A DNA stretch of 64,000 nucleotides from assembly GCA_964534125.1 (NCBI GenBank), contig CAZHOJ010000001.1:558001-622000 (forward strand), written 5' to 3'. This document shows positions 24,816-33,629 of the stretch, in pieces. Position numbers and translations under genes: made by a program. The notes under the pieces are model-generated. The model made no database searches. It saw only the letters and a program-made list of their open reading frames with translations, and was not told the DNA's origin. The stretch comes from 2-02-FULL-55-14 sp964534125. GTDB taxonomy: Bacteria > Bacteroidota > Ignavibacteria > UBA10030. Each line of letters starts with the position of its first letter. The first letter of the stretch is position 1.

Positions 24816-26441
24816 TTACTTCCCCTTGTTGTTTCGTGAATATTTCTTGACCGCTCCGACGAATCCTCTGAATAGCGGATGGGCCTCGACAGGGCGTGAT
24901 TTCAGCTCCGGATGGAACTGGCATGCGACATACCACGGATGGTCCGGAAGCTCGATGATCTCGACAAGGTCGTTGTTCGCGAACAGACCGCTGAAGACCA
25001 TCCCCTTGTCCGCCAGCCGCTGGCGGAATGCATTGTTCACCTCGAAACGATGGCGGTGCCGCTCGGACACAAGGTCCCGCTTGTACGCCGCATATGCTTT
25101 CGTCCCCTTCGTGATGGTGCAGGGGTACGATCCCAGCCGCATCGTCCCGCCCAGGTTCCGCACCGATTTCTGCTCGAGCATCATGTCGATCACATTGTTC
25201 TTCGTCTTCTTGAACTCCGTGCTGTTCGCGTCCCTCATACCACACACGTTGCGCGCGAACTCGATGACCGCGCACTGGAGTCCGAGACAGATGCCGAAGA
25301 ACGGGATGCCGTTCTCACGGACGTACTGAATGGCCTTGATCTTCCCTTCGATGCCGCGGGACCCGAAGCCCCAGGGTACGAGAAGACCCTTCGCCCCTTT
25401 CAGGTACTTCTGCGCGCCATGCTTCTCCACGTCCTCCGCCCGGATCCACCGAAGGTCCACGGCCACGTCGTTCGCGGCACCCGCATGCACGAATGACTCC
25501 GAGATGCTCTTGTAGGCGTCCATCAACTCTGTGTACTTGCCGCACACGACGATCTCCACCCGCCCTTTCGGCCGCTTCACCTTGTTCACGAACCGCGACC
25601 ACTGTGCCAGCTTCGGCCTGCCGGTCTTCATCCCCAGCTTCTGCAGCACGACGTCGGCGAGCCGCTCCTTCTCGAACATCAGCGGCACCTCGTAGATGGA
25701 CCCCACATCCATCCCCTCGATGATGGCGCCCATTTCCACGTTGCAAAAGAGCGCGATCTTCTCGCGGAGGTCCCGCGTTATCGGCTTCTCGGTCCGACAG
25801 ATGAGCACATCGGGCTGTACACCGATCTCGAGGAGCGTCTTGACGCTGTGCTGCGTCGGCTTCGTCTTGACCTCGCCGGCCGACCGGATGAACGGCATCA
25901 GCGTCACGTGGATGTTGACGGCGTTCCTTGACCCGATCTCGAGCCGGAACTGCCGGATGGCCTCGAGGAACGGAAGCCCTTCGATGTCGCCGGCTGTGCC
26001 GCCGATCTCGACGATGACGACGTCATACTTCTTCGAACGAGAGAGGATCGTCATCCGGCGCTTGATCTCGTCGGTGATGTGTGGGATCACCTGGACGGTC
26101 GCACCGAGATAGTCTCCCCGCCGCTCCCTGGCGATCACCTCGTAGTAGACCTGACCCGTGGTCGCATTGTTGAAGCGCGACATGTTCTCGTCGAGGAAGC
26201 GCTCGTAATGCCCGAGGTCCAGGTCCGTCTCCGCCCCGTCCTCGGTGACGTAGACCTCACCGTGCTGGAAGGGATTCATCGTCCCAGGATCGACGTTGAT
26301 GTAGGGGTCGAATTTCTGGATCGTGACGCGGAGTCCCCGCGCCTTCAGCAGCATCCCCAGGGATGACGCCGCAATCCCCTTACCAAGAGAGGAAACGACA
26401 CCCCCCGTTATGAAAATATACTTCGTCGAGCTTCGTGCCAT
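24816..26441 (-). CDS. pyrG: CTP synthase
   Basis: A 541-residue protein of normal CTP synthase length. The N-terminal amidoligase domain starts YIFITGGVVSSLGKGI and has FDPYINVDPGTMNPFQHGEV; the C-terminal class I glutamine amidotransferase has the nucleophile elbow FFGICLGLQ with its Cys, and the His/Glu pair in CQFHPELKSRP. It makes CTP from UTP, ATP and glutamine in the cytoplasm. GGAG precedes ATG 26441. It lies 37 bp downstream of kdsB and 4 bp upstream of the secreted-protein gene. Confidence 0.99.
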   Translation of the reverse strand: MARSSTKYIFITGGVVSSLGKGIAASSLGMLLKARGLRVTIQKFDPYINVDPGTMNPFQHGEVYVTEDGAETDLDLGHYERFLDENMSRFNNATTGQVYYEVIARERRGDYLGATVQVIPHITDEIKRRMTILSRSKKYDVVIVEIGGTAGDIEGLPFLEAIRQFRLEIGSRNAVNIHVTLMPFIRSAGEVKTKPTQHSVKTLLEIGVQPDVLICRTEKPITRDLREKIALFCNVEMGAIIEGMDVGSIYEVPLMFEKERLADVVLQKLGMKTGRPKLAQWSRFVNKVKRPKGRVEIVVCGKYTELMDAYKSISESFVHAGAANDVAVDLRWIRAEDVEKHGAQKYLKGAKGLLVPWGFGSRGIEGKIKAIQYVRENGIPFFGICLGLQCAVIEFARNVCGMRDANSTEFKKTKNNVIDMMLEQKSVRNLGGTMRLGSYPCTITKGTKAYAAYKRDLVSERHRHRFEVNNAFRQRLADKGMVFSGLFANNDLVEIIELPDHPWYVACQFHPELKSRPVEAHPLFRGFVGAVKKYSRNNKGK

Positions 26442-26478
26442 TGTTCTCCGTCACATAAAAAGTGTGGTGAAATATTCA

Positions 26479-27222
26479 TCATCGTTCGAGCAGCTGCAAT
26501 ACCTTCGCAACATCGTCCGAGGTGTCAACGGGGATGCTGTCATATTCTGTCACCGCTGTCCTGATCCGGTAGCCCGCTTCGAGAATGCGCAGTTGTTCCA
26601 GCTTCTCGGCCTCCTCCAACGGTCCCTGCTTCAGCCTGGAAAACTCCTGAAGAAAATCCCTGCGGAACACGTACAGGCCGATGTGCTTATAGTAGGGGGT
26701 CTTCAGGACCCAGGATGACCTGTCCTTTTCATCCCGCTGGAACGGCACAACAGAGCGCGTAAAATACAGCGCATCACCATGCGCGTCACGAACGACCTTG
26801 ACGATGGCCGGGTTTTGCAGGTCGCGCGGGTCTTCGATCCTTCGCACGAGCGTACCTGCCAGCACGTTGCTGTCGTTCTTCAGGATCGAAACGCCCTGAT
26901 CGATCATCCGCGGATCGATGAGCGGCTCATCTCCCTGGATGTTCACGAAGATGTTCCCCTCGATCTGTTCGGCCACGGCAGCCACCCGGTCGCTGCCCGA
27001 CAGGATGTCGGACGACGTCATGACCACCTCGCCGCCAAAGTTCCGGACGACGCGTGCGATCCGCTCATCGTCGGTCGCCACGACGACCCTGTTCACGAGC
27101 GAGGCCTTCTTCGCTTGCTCATACACCCTCCGCACCATCGGCTTCCCCTTGATATCGATCAGCGCCTTTGCCGGCAGGCGCGTCGACGCATATCGGGACG
27201 GGATGACTCCAATGACGGTCAT
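26479..27222 (-). CDS. kdsB: 3-deoxy-manno-octulosonate cytidylyltransferase
   Basis: A 247-residue protein of normal KdsB length. Motifs: IPSRYASTRLPAKAL at the N-terminus (nucleotide-binding), VVATDDERI, NIQGDEPLI (metal-binding aspartate) and YKHIGLYVFRRDFL. It activates KDO with CTP for lipid A/LPS inner-core synthesis, so the organism has a KDO-type outer membrane. Its position beside pyrG, the CTP supplier, fits its CTP demand. An AGGTGAAACG Shine-Dalgarno region precedes ATG 27222. Confidence 0.98.
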   Translation of the reverse strand: MTVIGVIPSRYASTRLPAKALIDIKGKPMVRRVYEQAKKASLVNRVVVATDDERIARVVRNFGGEVVMTSSDILSGSDRVAAVAEQIEGNIFVNIQGDEPLIDPRMIDQGVSILKNDSNVLAGTLVRRIEDPRDLQNPAIVKVVRDAHGDALYFTRSVVPFQRDEKDRSSWVLKTPYYKHIGLYVFRRDFLQEFSRLKQGPLEEAEKLEQLRILEAGYRIRTAVTEYDSIPVDTSDDVAKVLQLLER

Positions 27223-27249
27223 CGTTTCACCTGCGTTCGTGTGAGGGAT

Positions 27250-27963
27250 TCATGCATGCTGTTCGACATACATTTCCTCGATCTGACCGCGCGTTTGGTC
27301 CAGCAGCATCCGTTCGCCGTCACGTCCGACCGTCCCCTCCGTCTGCAGCGGTGTACCGATGCACAGCGTGATGGGGGCCGACCGCACATTGAGAGACCCC
27401 TTCTGCAAGATAGAAAACGTATTGTTGATGGCCACAGGTATGATGGGAACACCGGACCGTGCTGCGATGGCGAACGCCCCGCGCTTGAACGGAAGGAGCG
27501 CCCCTGTTCTCGTCCTCGTTCCCTCGGCGAAGATGAGGACGGACTTCCCCGATCGGATCGCGCCGGCGGCCTCATCGAGGCTCTCCGAGGCGCTCCGGGC
27601 CTTGTACCGGTCGATGACAATATACGGACCCCACGCCAGCGACCATCCCCAGATGGGCACCCGCGTAAGTTCCTTCTTCAGCATGATGTGGATGTCATCC
27701 GGAATGCCCGCCAGCACCGCCGGGATGTCGAACATACTGGCATGGTTCGACACGTAGATGTAGGTCGTTCCTGGAACGATCCTGTCCGCACCATCGAGCG
27801 TCACGGTGATACCGAAGATCCGAAGGACTCCCCTTGCCCATGTACGCGCCACGCTGTGGTACAGGGACATGCTACGGATGATGACTGCTCCGATGGCAAG
27901 GAGCGACATGAAGATGGTGTGCAGCACAGCGGCAACCACACGTATGGCGGTGATGATGATCAT
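27250..27963 (-). CDS. 1-acyl-sn-glycerol-3-phosphate acyltransferase (PlsC-like)
   Basis: A 237-residue membrane-bound acyltransferase. It has an N-terminal membrane segment (about 5-25), the catalytic HxxxxD motif in SNHASMFDIPA (about residue 75), and FAEGTRTRTG (about 145) that binds the glycerophosphate, followed by PIIPVAINNT. It should acylate lysophosphatidate during phospholipid synthesis at the inner membrane. Its start overlaps the M48 protease stop by 4 bp (ATGA), so the two are coupled. Confidence 0.95.
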   Translation of the reverse strand: MIIITAIRVVAAVLHTIFMSLLAIGAVIIRSMSLYHSVARTWARGVLRIFGITVTLDGADRIVPGTTYIYVSNHASMFDIPAVLAGIPDDIHIMLKKELTRVPIWGWSLAWGPYIVIDRYKARSASESLDEAAGAIRSGKSVLIFAEGTRTRTGALLPFKRGAFAIAARSGVPIIPVAINNTFSILQKGSLNVRSAPITLCIGTPLQTEGTVGRDGERMLLDQTRGQIEEMYVEQHA

Positions 27964-29156
27964 GCCGTCATGCTCTGCAGACGCGCGATGCGCCGGCTCA
28001 AGGAGGGATGGCTGAATGTCAGGAATTCGAGGACCGGATGGGGGTCAGGATCGGCAAGATTGATGTGTCCCAGCTTGTGCAGTGCGTTCACGAGCGGTTC
28101 TCCGGCGCCGATGAGGCGGGCGGCATACGCGTCGGCCGCGTACTCCTGCCATCTCGACAGCCAGAGCCCGAGAGGCCCGAGAACCACCGAGACCACCGAC
28201 ATCAGGACACCGAGAGCAGGCAGAAGCCAGAGTGACGTGAGGTCCGCACCGAGCATGGCCGCGATCCACCCGTACGCAACGGAAACGATGAACAGGCTCA
28301 CGAACGATGAGAGCAGGCCCGACACGATGCCGAACCAGATGTGACGGAGCTTCAGGTGCCCCGCCTCGTGAGCAAAGACCGCCTCCACCTCATCGTCCCG
28401 CAGGTTCTGCAGGAGCGTATCGGACAGCAGGATGCGCTTCGAGGGGCCGATACCGGTCAGGGCCGCGTTCGCTTTCTTCGTCTTCTCTCCCAATCCTATC
28501 ATGAAGATGCCGTTCGAACGGATCCCCGCCCTCTCGCACAGACGTTCGATGCGTCCGCGAAGCTCGCCATCCTCGAGCGGCATCAGTCGATAGAAGAACG
28601 GCAGCAGCATCCTCGGGCCGATAACAGCCATCAGGAGGTTCAGCAGGAACAGCACCAGAGCGAGGGGCAGCCACCACGCTTCGCCGAATGTCGCCACACA
28701 CCAGTACAGCGACACCAGCACGGCGGCACCGATGACAGAACCCACGACCATTCCTTTCGCACCGTCCTTGATCCATCCACCGATTGACTGCCGCATCAGT
28801 CCATATTCCCGTTCAAGGACCACACCCGAATAGAACCGGAATGGAAGCCCGACCATGAACAGGACCATGCCGATCGATGCGAACAGGCCGAGAAGGACGA
28901 GGTATTCTGAGGAGGCGACATCCCGCCAGATCTCCGTGAGATGAACGGAAAGGCCCGTAGCAACGATCGATGCCAGGGTCAGAATGCTGAGAATACCGGA
29001 CACAAGCCGGACCTCGAGCTTTCTGGCCTGATAGGATTTGTGCGTGGAAGGCCCTGTCGACACGACAGGAGACAGGTTCGGGACAACCGTTACGAACGGC
29101 AGGAAGGAAGGAGAATGGACGTTCTCAGAGGCAGCCGGACAGTCCCCGTGACACAT
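27960..29156 (-). CDS. M48-family membrane metalloprotease (Ste24/HtpX-like)
   Basis: A 398-residue membrane protease from ATG 29156 (MCHGDCPAASE). The true start is uncertain: no clear Shine-Dalgarno is seen, and the frame stays open to 29336 without a better start; a GTG (VSTGPSTHKS) just before the first membrane segment is possible. Several membrane segments precede and follow the zinc motif AVFAHEAGHLKLRHIW (HExxH), and the third ligand should be the glutamate in RWQEYAADAYAARLIG. The C-terminus LTFSHPSLSRRIARLQ is typical of CAAX-protease-like M48. Role: likely membrane-protein quality control. Confidence 0.88.
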   Translation of the reverse strand: MCHGDCPAASENVHSPSFLPFVTVVPNLSPVVSTGPSTHKSYQARKLEVRLVSGILSILTLASIVATGLSVHLTEIWRDVASSEYLVLLGLFASIGMVLFMVGLPFRFYSGVVLEREYGLMRQSIGGWIKDGAKGMVVGSVIGAAVLVSLYWCVATFGEAWWLPLALVLFLLNLLMAVIGPRMLLPFFYRLMPLEDGELRGRIERLCERAGIRSNGIFMIGLGEKTKKANAALTGIGPSKRILLSDTLLQNLRDDEVEAVFAHEAGHLKLRHIWFGIVSGLLSSFVSLFIVSVAYGWIAAMLGADLTSLWLLPALGVLMSVVSVVLGPLGLWLSRWQEYAADAYAARLIGAGEPLVNALHKLGHINLADPDPHPVLEFLTFSHPSLSRRIARLQSMTA

Positions 29157-29464
29157 GTGGTGGTGGATAGTGGGGGTGGGAACACATTGGTTTAGTGAAG
29201 ATAGGGTTCTTTGGCATGGGGAGCAAATGGGGGTCCAGTGCGGAGTAAGGAGTAGGGAGTCGGGGCTCAGGAGTAGCGTTGGGAAATGGAAGGCAATATC
29301 AAAGCAATCGTTTTGGAATACTGGATGGAATGACATGGCTCTCAGGAACCGGACTCCGATGAGATTCGTCCGTTCAAAGGTCCATTATTCCATCATTCCA
29401 AACTTCCATCTGTCCAAGATTCCTTCCCTTTGCCCCCTTCCCCCACCTCCTTCCTCTTCAGTCC
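29157..29464. other. Intergenic region, no gene seen
   Basis: 308 bp between the M48 gene start and the NamZ gene stop. It holds an imperfect inverted pair of GGAAT-rich words (TTTTGGAATACTGGATGG near 29331 and the complement-like CCATTATTCCATCATTCC near 29389), then a CT-rich run around 29420-29465. No convincing open frame, RNA gene or promoter was found. Confidence 0.5.
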
Positions 29465-30742
29465 CTACTCGTACAAGAGATACCTTTCGCGCTTTATCGC
29501 AAACTTGGCCACATCTCTGTTCAGCTTTTCCACGATCTGCTCTGATGTCTCTCCTGCCTGGAGCCATTCGCGGACTTTTGTGGTGCCGACGACCTTGTCG
29601 AACGTCTCCAGACGGCCGTTCCTCGCGCGTTCGAAGATGTCCCATTCCGGGAACAGCCGGTACAGCGCCTCCAGGATGGATATCTGCACCGCCGTCAGGT
29701 CCACCACATTCCTGTCGGTGATGTGAAGCTGGACGCCGCTGTATTTTGTTCCCTCACCGTTGAAATAGAAGGGCTTATAGAAGAGCGGGCGGAAGGAGAT
29801 GCCGGCCAGTCCCTTTTCATTCAAAAAGCCGGCGAGTCGGTCGCCATCGGCCCAGGGAGCGCCAACAAGCTCGAACGGAAGCGTGTAGCCGACGCCCTGA
29901 TTGGCCGTGCCGAGCTCTCCCAGAAGCCCGGTCATCACATAGAACATCGTCGTGTGGGGATGCGGTATGTGCGGCGAGGTCGGAACCCAAGGAAGGTCCG
30001 TCTCGTCCCACCACATCGACCTGTTCCAGCCTTCCATCGGAACGACGGTAAGCTCGCACGTCTTTCCGTTCGCGAGCCATCCCTCACCGTTGATCATCTG
30101 CGCGAGCTCGCCGGCCGTCATACCGTAGACATACGGAACGGGAAAAGCACCGACGAACGATGTGAACTCCTCCTCCAGGATCGCTCCCCCCATCTGATTT
30201 CCGTTGAGCGGGTCCGGCCTGTCGAGCACAACGACGGGAATGCCCCGGTCAGCAGCAGCCTCCATGATGAGCCCCATCGTGGAGATGTAGGTGTACGACC
30301 GGACGCCGATGTCCTGGATGTCATACACAAGGATGTCGACACCATGCAGCATGTCGGGCGACGGCTTGCGTGTCGGCCCATAGAGACTGAAGACCGGCAA
30401 TCCCGTCTTCTCGTCGGTGTACGATGGCACATACGCACCGGCGGCGGCATCCCCCCGGATCCCATGCTCCGGGCCGTAGAGTGCCACAAGCTTCACGCGC
30501 GGATCGTTGAACAGGATGTCGGCCGTCAACTGCAGGTCCGACGTGATGCCCGTCGGATTCGTGACGAGCCCCACGCGTTTATTTCGCAGAACGTCGAATC
30601 CGCTGTTGCGAAGGACCTCGATGCCCGTCCGGACACGGCCGCGGGGTGAAGCGTTCTGCTGGTCCTGTGCGGCTCCCGGGACCGGAAATCCGGCCGACAG
30701 AAGCAGCACGAGGAGAAGGGGGATGAAACCGGCGGGCCTCAT
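29465..30742 (-). CDS. Secreted DUF1343 / NamZ-type exo-beta-N-acetylmuramidase (GH171)
   Basis: A 425-residue protein with a signal peptide (about 1-25, PGAAQDQ). It covers the DUF1343 family, whose B. subtilis member NamZ (YbbC) removes N-acetylmuramic acid from the non-reducing end of peptidoglycan fragments. Family segments seen: KRVGLVTNPTGI, ALYGPEHGIRGDA, VDILVYDIQDIGVRSYTY, LDRPDPLNG, and GYTLPFELVGAPWADG. The motif EHGIRGD carries the proposed catalytic/binding acidic region. It suggests peptidoglycan scavenging in the periplasm. The start overlaps the upstream small membrane-protein gene by ATGA. Confidence 0.9.
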   Translation of the reverse strand: MRPAGFIPLLLVLLLSAGFPVPGAAQDQQNASPRGRVRTGIEVLRNSGFDVLRNKRVGLVTNPTGITSDLQLTADILFNDPRVKLVALYGPEHGIRGDAAAGAYVPSYTDEKTGLPVFSLYGPTRKPSPDMLHGVDILVYDIQDIGVRSYTYISTMGLIMEAAADRGIPVVVLDRPDPLNGNQMGGAILEEEFTSFVGAFPVPYVYGMTAGELAQMINGEGWLANGKTCELTVVPMEGWNRSMWWDETDLPWVPTSPHIPHPHTTMFYVMTGLLGELGTANQGVGYTLPFELVGAPWADGDRLAGFLNEKGLAGISFRPLFYKPFYFNGEGTKYSGVQLHITDRNVVDLTAVQISILEALYRLFPEWDIFERARNGRLETFDKVVGTTKVREWLQAGETSEQIVEKLNRDVAKFAIKRERYLLYE

Positions 30743-31389
30743 GCGGCCTCCTTCTGCAACGCGGCAGCTTCATACTGAATGACGATCAGGAGGCCAGCCA
30801 CGATGAGCGCCGTGACCCAGCCCAGAATAGTGAAGGGGCCATCAATGATGAATAGGATTATGAGCAGCACCAGGGCAAGCCGTGCCGCCCGGGTCATGTT
30901 CCTGAGGTGAAGTTGCATGGTCTCCGCTCCGGTCTTTCGTTCGGTTCGTGTGTGTTCTCGTGCAGGGAAAGGCAACGGATGGCCATCGACCTCCCAATGC
31001 TTGATGAGCGCAAGATCGCTCATCAGGTCCAGCAATCTGTCCAGGCAATCCTTTTCCACTCGGAAGAACCTGCCGGCGAATCGGTCCTTGACCTCATCAG
31101 ACTCCTCCTTCACGAGGGTCCGCAGCAATGCACTCACCCGTTCAATGCCCTCGATGAACTCTGCCTTCAGCGTATCAAAACCCTCGCCACCCGCGCCGAC
31201 GCGTTTCATCACGTCGCGTGTCTTGATGACGAAGGTCGCATGGAATACTGCGTCCTGGAAGGCCTGCTCCATCGAGCGCGCCGAGGCGGCATGGAGGAGC
31301 GCAGCCACATCCCCGCGGTGCACCATGGACCTCTTCGCATGCTGTTCGACCTGGTCGAGGAACCGGTCGATCGTCAGGTCAGCGGACAT
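30739..31389 (-). CDS. Uncharacterised protein with two C-terminal membrane segments
   Basis: A 216-residue protein not recognised as a named family. Residues 1-130 are helical and charged, with four acidic/basic helices and no signal peptide; residues 165-185 (LALVLLIILFIIDG) and 188-207 (VTALIVAGLLIVIQY) are two hydrophobic segments separated by a short turn. A cytoplasmic helical domain anchored to the inner membrane is the simplest reading. It overlaps trmH by 11 bp and the NamZ gene by 4 bp, so it is co-expressed with both. Confidence 0.7.
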   Translation of the reverse strand: MSADLTIDRFLDQVEQHAKRSMVHRGDVAALLHAASARSMEQAFQDAVFHATFVIKTRDVMKRVGAGGEGFDTLKAEFIEGIERVSALLRTLVKEESDEVKDRFAGRFFRVEKDCLDRLLDLMSDLALIKHWEVDGHPLPFPAREHTRTERKTGAETMQLHLRNMTRAARLALVLLIILFIIDGPFTILGWVTALIVAGLLIVIQYEAAALQKEAA

Positions 31390-31978
31390 ATCGGTCCTCC
31401 TCCCGCTTCAGCCATGATCGCATCACATCCTCCATTTCCTTTTCGCTCATCCTGGGCGCATCATAGAACCCGGCACGAAGCCTCTGCCGAACGACCTCGA
31501 ACAGCGTCACAGCGCAGGCCACCGAGACGTTGAGGCTCTGGATCATCCCCATCATCGGGATGAACACTGAGGCGTCCGCCTTGTTCGCTGCCTCATCCGA
31601 CACGCCCCGATGCTCGTTCCCGAACACGAACGCCGTCGGCCTGGTCAGATCGAGGTCGTACAGCGGCCGCGCGGCCGGGTCGAGCCGGGTAGCATACAGC
31701 GCGAAGCCTTTTCCCCGCAGCGCTGCGTAGCATCCATCGACCGACGGATGCGCGACGCGCTGCACCCATTTTTTCGCGCTCGCCGAGCTCTTCTTGCCGA
31801 TGTCAGGGAAGTCCTCGTCCGGGTACACCAGGTGCACCTCCGGGACCCCCGCAGCATCGCACGAGCGGAGCATTGCACTGACATTGTGAGGGTCATGGAT
31901 GTTCTCCATCACGACCGTCACATCCGGCTGGCGCCGGCGGATGACCTGCTCAAATCGTTCCTGGCGTTCCTCAGTCAT
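31379..31978 (-). CDS. trmH: tRNA (guanosine-2'-O-)-methyltransferase, SpoU/TrmH family
   Basis: A 199-residue SPOUT methyltransferase. The three SPOUT motifs are NIHDPHNVSAMLRSCDAAG (motif 1), AFVFGNEHRGVS (motif 2) and IPMMGMIQSLNVSVACAV (motif 3), forming the trefoil-knot SAM site; the basic C-terminal extension (WLKREEDRYVR) and the short N-terminal helix match TrmH, which methylates G18 of tRNA. The related RlmB-type rRNA enzymes have a longer N-terminal domain that is missing here. It heads a three-gene overlapping unit. Confidence 0.9.
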   Translation of the reverse strand: MTEERQERFEQVIRRRQPDVTVVMENIHDPHNVSAMLRSCDAAGVPEVHLVYPDEDFPDIGKKSSASAKKWVQRVAHPSVDGCYAALRGKGFALYATRLDPAARPLYDLDLTRPTAFVFGNEHRGVSDEAANKADASVFIPMMGMIQSLNVSVACAVTLFEVVRQRLRAGFYDAPRMSEKEMEDVMRSWLKREEDRYVR

Positions 31979-32050
31979 ACAGATTTCTCGCAGCGACCGC
32001 GACGGGTGCCACGCACGCGACGAGTGAGCATTGGACTGAACAGGAGACGC

Positions 32051-32989
32051 TCACGCATGCTCCCCGGGTACAAAACGTCCAAACGTCTTCGGCGTCACCT
32101 GCAGAAGCAGCACAGCGCCCAGCACTGCTGCAGCGCCCATCATTTGCACGGGAGCAAGGGCCTCGCCGACAAGCAGCCAGGCAGCCCCGATGGCGATGAT
32201 CGGTTCGAGGGTGCTGACGATGCTCACCGTCGATGCCTCGAGCTTCCGGAGGCTCATCGTGAACAGCGAATGCGGGATGAGGATCGAGCAGACCGCGAAG
32301 AACCAGAACACCCCCCAATCCCCGGCCGTATAGCCCGCCTCCACGATCACCCACGGCGGATTCACCACCAGCCAGAACATGGTCGCAATGCCGAACGCGT
32401 ACAGCAGCAGCGTCCACGGAGAGTACTTCCGAAGCAGCCTCTTGCTGGTGATCATAAGGTATGCAAAGAAGACAGCGGATGCAGGTCCGGTCACTGCCGA
32501 CCATCCCGGAAGCTCGAGCGTTCCGGAGTCACCCATCACGGCAAAATAGCATCCAATAAGTGCAAGAACGAGAGAGACGCTCTTCACGACACTGCCCTTC
32601 TCTTCCTTCGCAACAAAGATCATGTAGGCGGTCACCAGCACGGGTGCGGTGTACTGGATGAGGATCGCAGGTGCCACGGTCGCCAGTTCGACCGTCACGT
32701 AGTAGACGTAGTTCGTCAGGGCGATGCCGATGACACCCACACCGATGAACGAGAGAAGGTCGCGTCGGTCGATGCGGAACAGCGAAGGATCCCTCACCGC
32801 GAACCATGCCGCAAGGATCACGAACGACAGGGACGACCGCATCTGGGTTATGATGAGCGAGCTGTAGTGATGCGTGAACAGGTACTTTGCCAGCGCGGCA
32901 GAACCACCCCAGAAGGTGACCGCAGCGACGACCATTGCATAACCCGCGAGATGGGCCCGCCCCTGCGGGTCAGTTGCGTGTGCGGCCAA
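32051..32989 (-). CDS. EamA-family (DMT) transporter
   Basis: A 312-residue inner-membrane protein with about ten hydrophobic segments in two EamA repeats; the first begins GYAMVVAAVTFWGGSAALAKYLF, the second WSAVTGPASAVFFAYLMITSKRLL. The start is uncertain. The frame is open to 33046, but that would overlap the next gene by 77 bp; TTG 32989 gives a short cytoplasmic N-terminus before the first membrane segment and a 20-bp overlap; ATG 32938 would cut into that segment. DMT proteins export amino acids, drugs or metabolites; substrate unknown. Confidence 0.85.
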   Translation of the reverse strand: MAAHATDPQGRAHLAGYAMVVAAVTFWGGSAALAKYLFTHHYSSLIITQMRSSLSFVILAAWFAVRDPSLFRIDRRDLLSFIGVGVIGIALTNYVYYVTVELATVAPAILIQYTAPVLVTAYMIFVAKEEKGSVVKSVSLVLALIGCYFAVMGDSGTLELPGWSAVTGPASAVFFAYLMITSKRLLRKYSPWTLLLYAFGIATMFWLVVNPPWVIVEAGYTAGDWGVFWFFAVCSILIPHSLFTMSLRKLEASTVSIVSTLEPIIAIGAAWLLVGEALAPVQMMGAAAVLGAVLLLQVTPKTFGRFVPGEHA

Positions 32990-33509
32990 TGTCGTCAGCA
33001 AGGCGCCGGAAATACCGCCCCTGTTCCTCGTCCCCGGTGATCTCATACAGATAGGCGAGACGCTCCAGGAGCGTGCGTTTCTCCGACACGCGCTGGATCC
33101 CCGACCTCATGAATAGTATCAATTGTGCGAACGGCGGGATGTTGAGGTCCGGATCATAACATTCGGAGGCCTCGATGTATGGCGTCACTTCTTCGGGAGA
33201 GGCAGTCGCCGCCTTCTGGAAATAGGTCATCGCAAGCTCGAAATTGTCATACGAAGAGAAGGTCACTTCGAACACGCTCGCAAGCCACATGTAGACATCG
33301 TACGCCATCTCCGGGAACTCGGATGCGAGCTTCTCGCCGAACAGACAGACCTCATCGGGGGACAGAGCGCTGTTCCAGAACAGCCGCCTGTAGAGGTCGA
33401 CGTCGGTCATTCGCTCGGCAACGGCGAACTCGAAGGCCTCGAAGATCTCGTTGAAATCGTTCGAGGTGGCGAAGATCGTGCGGATATCATCGGGGGTGTA
33501 GCGGGACAT
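32970..33509 (-). CDS. Uncharacterised TPR-like helical protein
   Basis: A 179-residue soluble protein starting at ATG 33509 (MSRYTPDDIRT); a GTG at 33524, only 2 bases after AGGAG, is the alternative. The sequence is a chain of helices with TPR-like spacing: FNEIFEAFEFAVAERMTD, YDVYMWLASVFEV, FELAMTYFQKAATASPEEVTPYIEA, LLERLAYLYEITGDEEQGRYFRRL. No catalytic residues or signal peptide. It overlaps the EamA gene and probably shares its transcript. No specific function can be given. Confidence 0.7.
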   Translation of the reverse strand: MSRYTPDDIRTIFATSNDFNEIFEAFEFAVAERMTDVDLYRRLFWNSALSPDEVCLFGEKLASEFPEMAYDVYMWLASVFEVTFSSYDNFELAMTYFQKAATASPEEVTPYIEASECYDPDLNIPPFAQLILFMRSGIQRVSEKRTLLERLAYLYEITGDEEQGRYFRRLADDIGRTRN

Positions 33510-33629
33510 GCGATGGTGTACCACATCTCCTGTTGAGTTCGGAACATAGGAAGTGCAGAAGGGAAATGCAATGAACAGGGAGACCCCGCTGACCGCGCGA
33601 CGGATCCCCGTTCGCTCCCGCCACTCCTC

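Noticed and set aside
31610..33040. 476-codon plus-strand open frame
   Set aside because: Antisense to trmH and the EamA gene; Arg/His-rich and without motifs.
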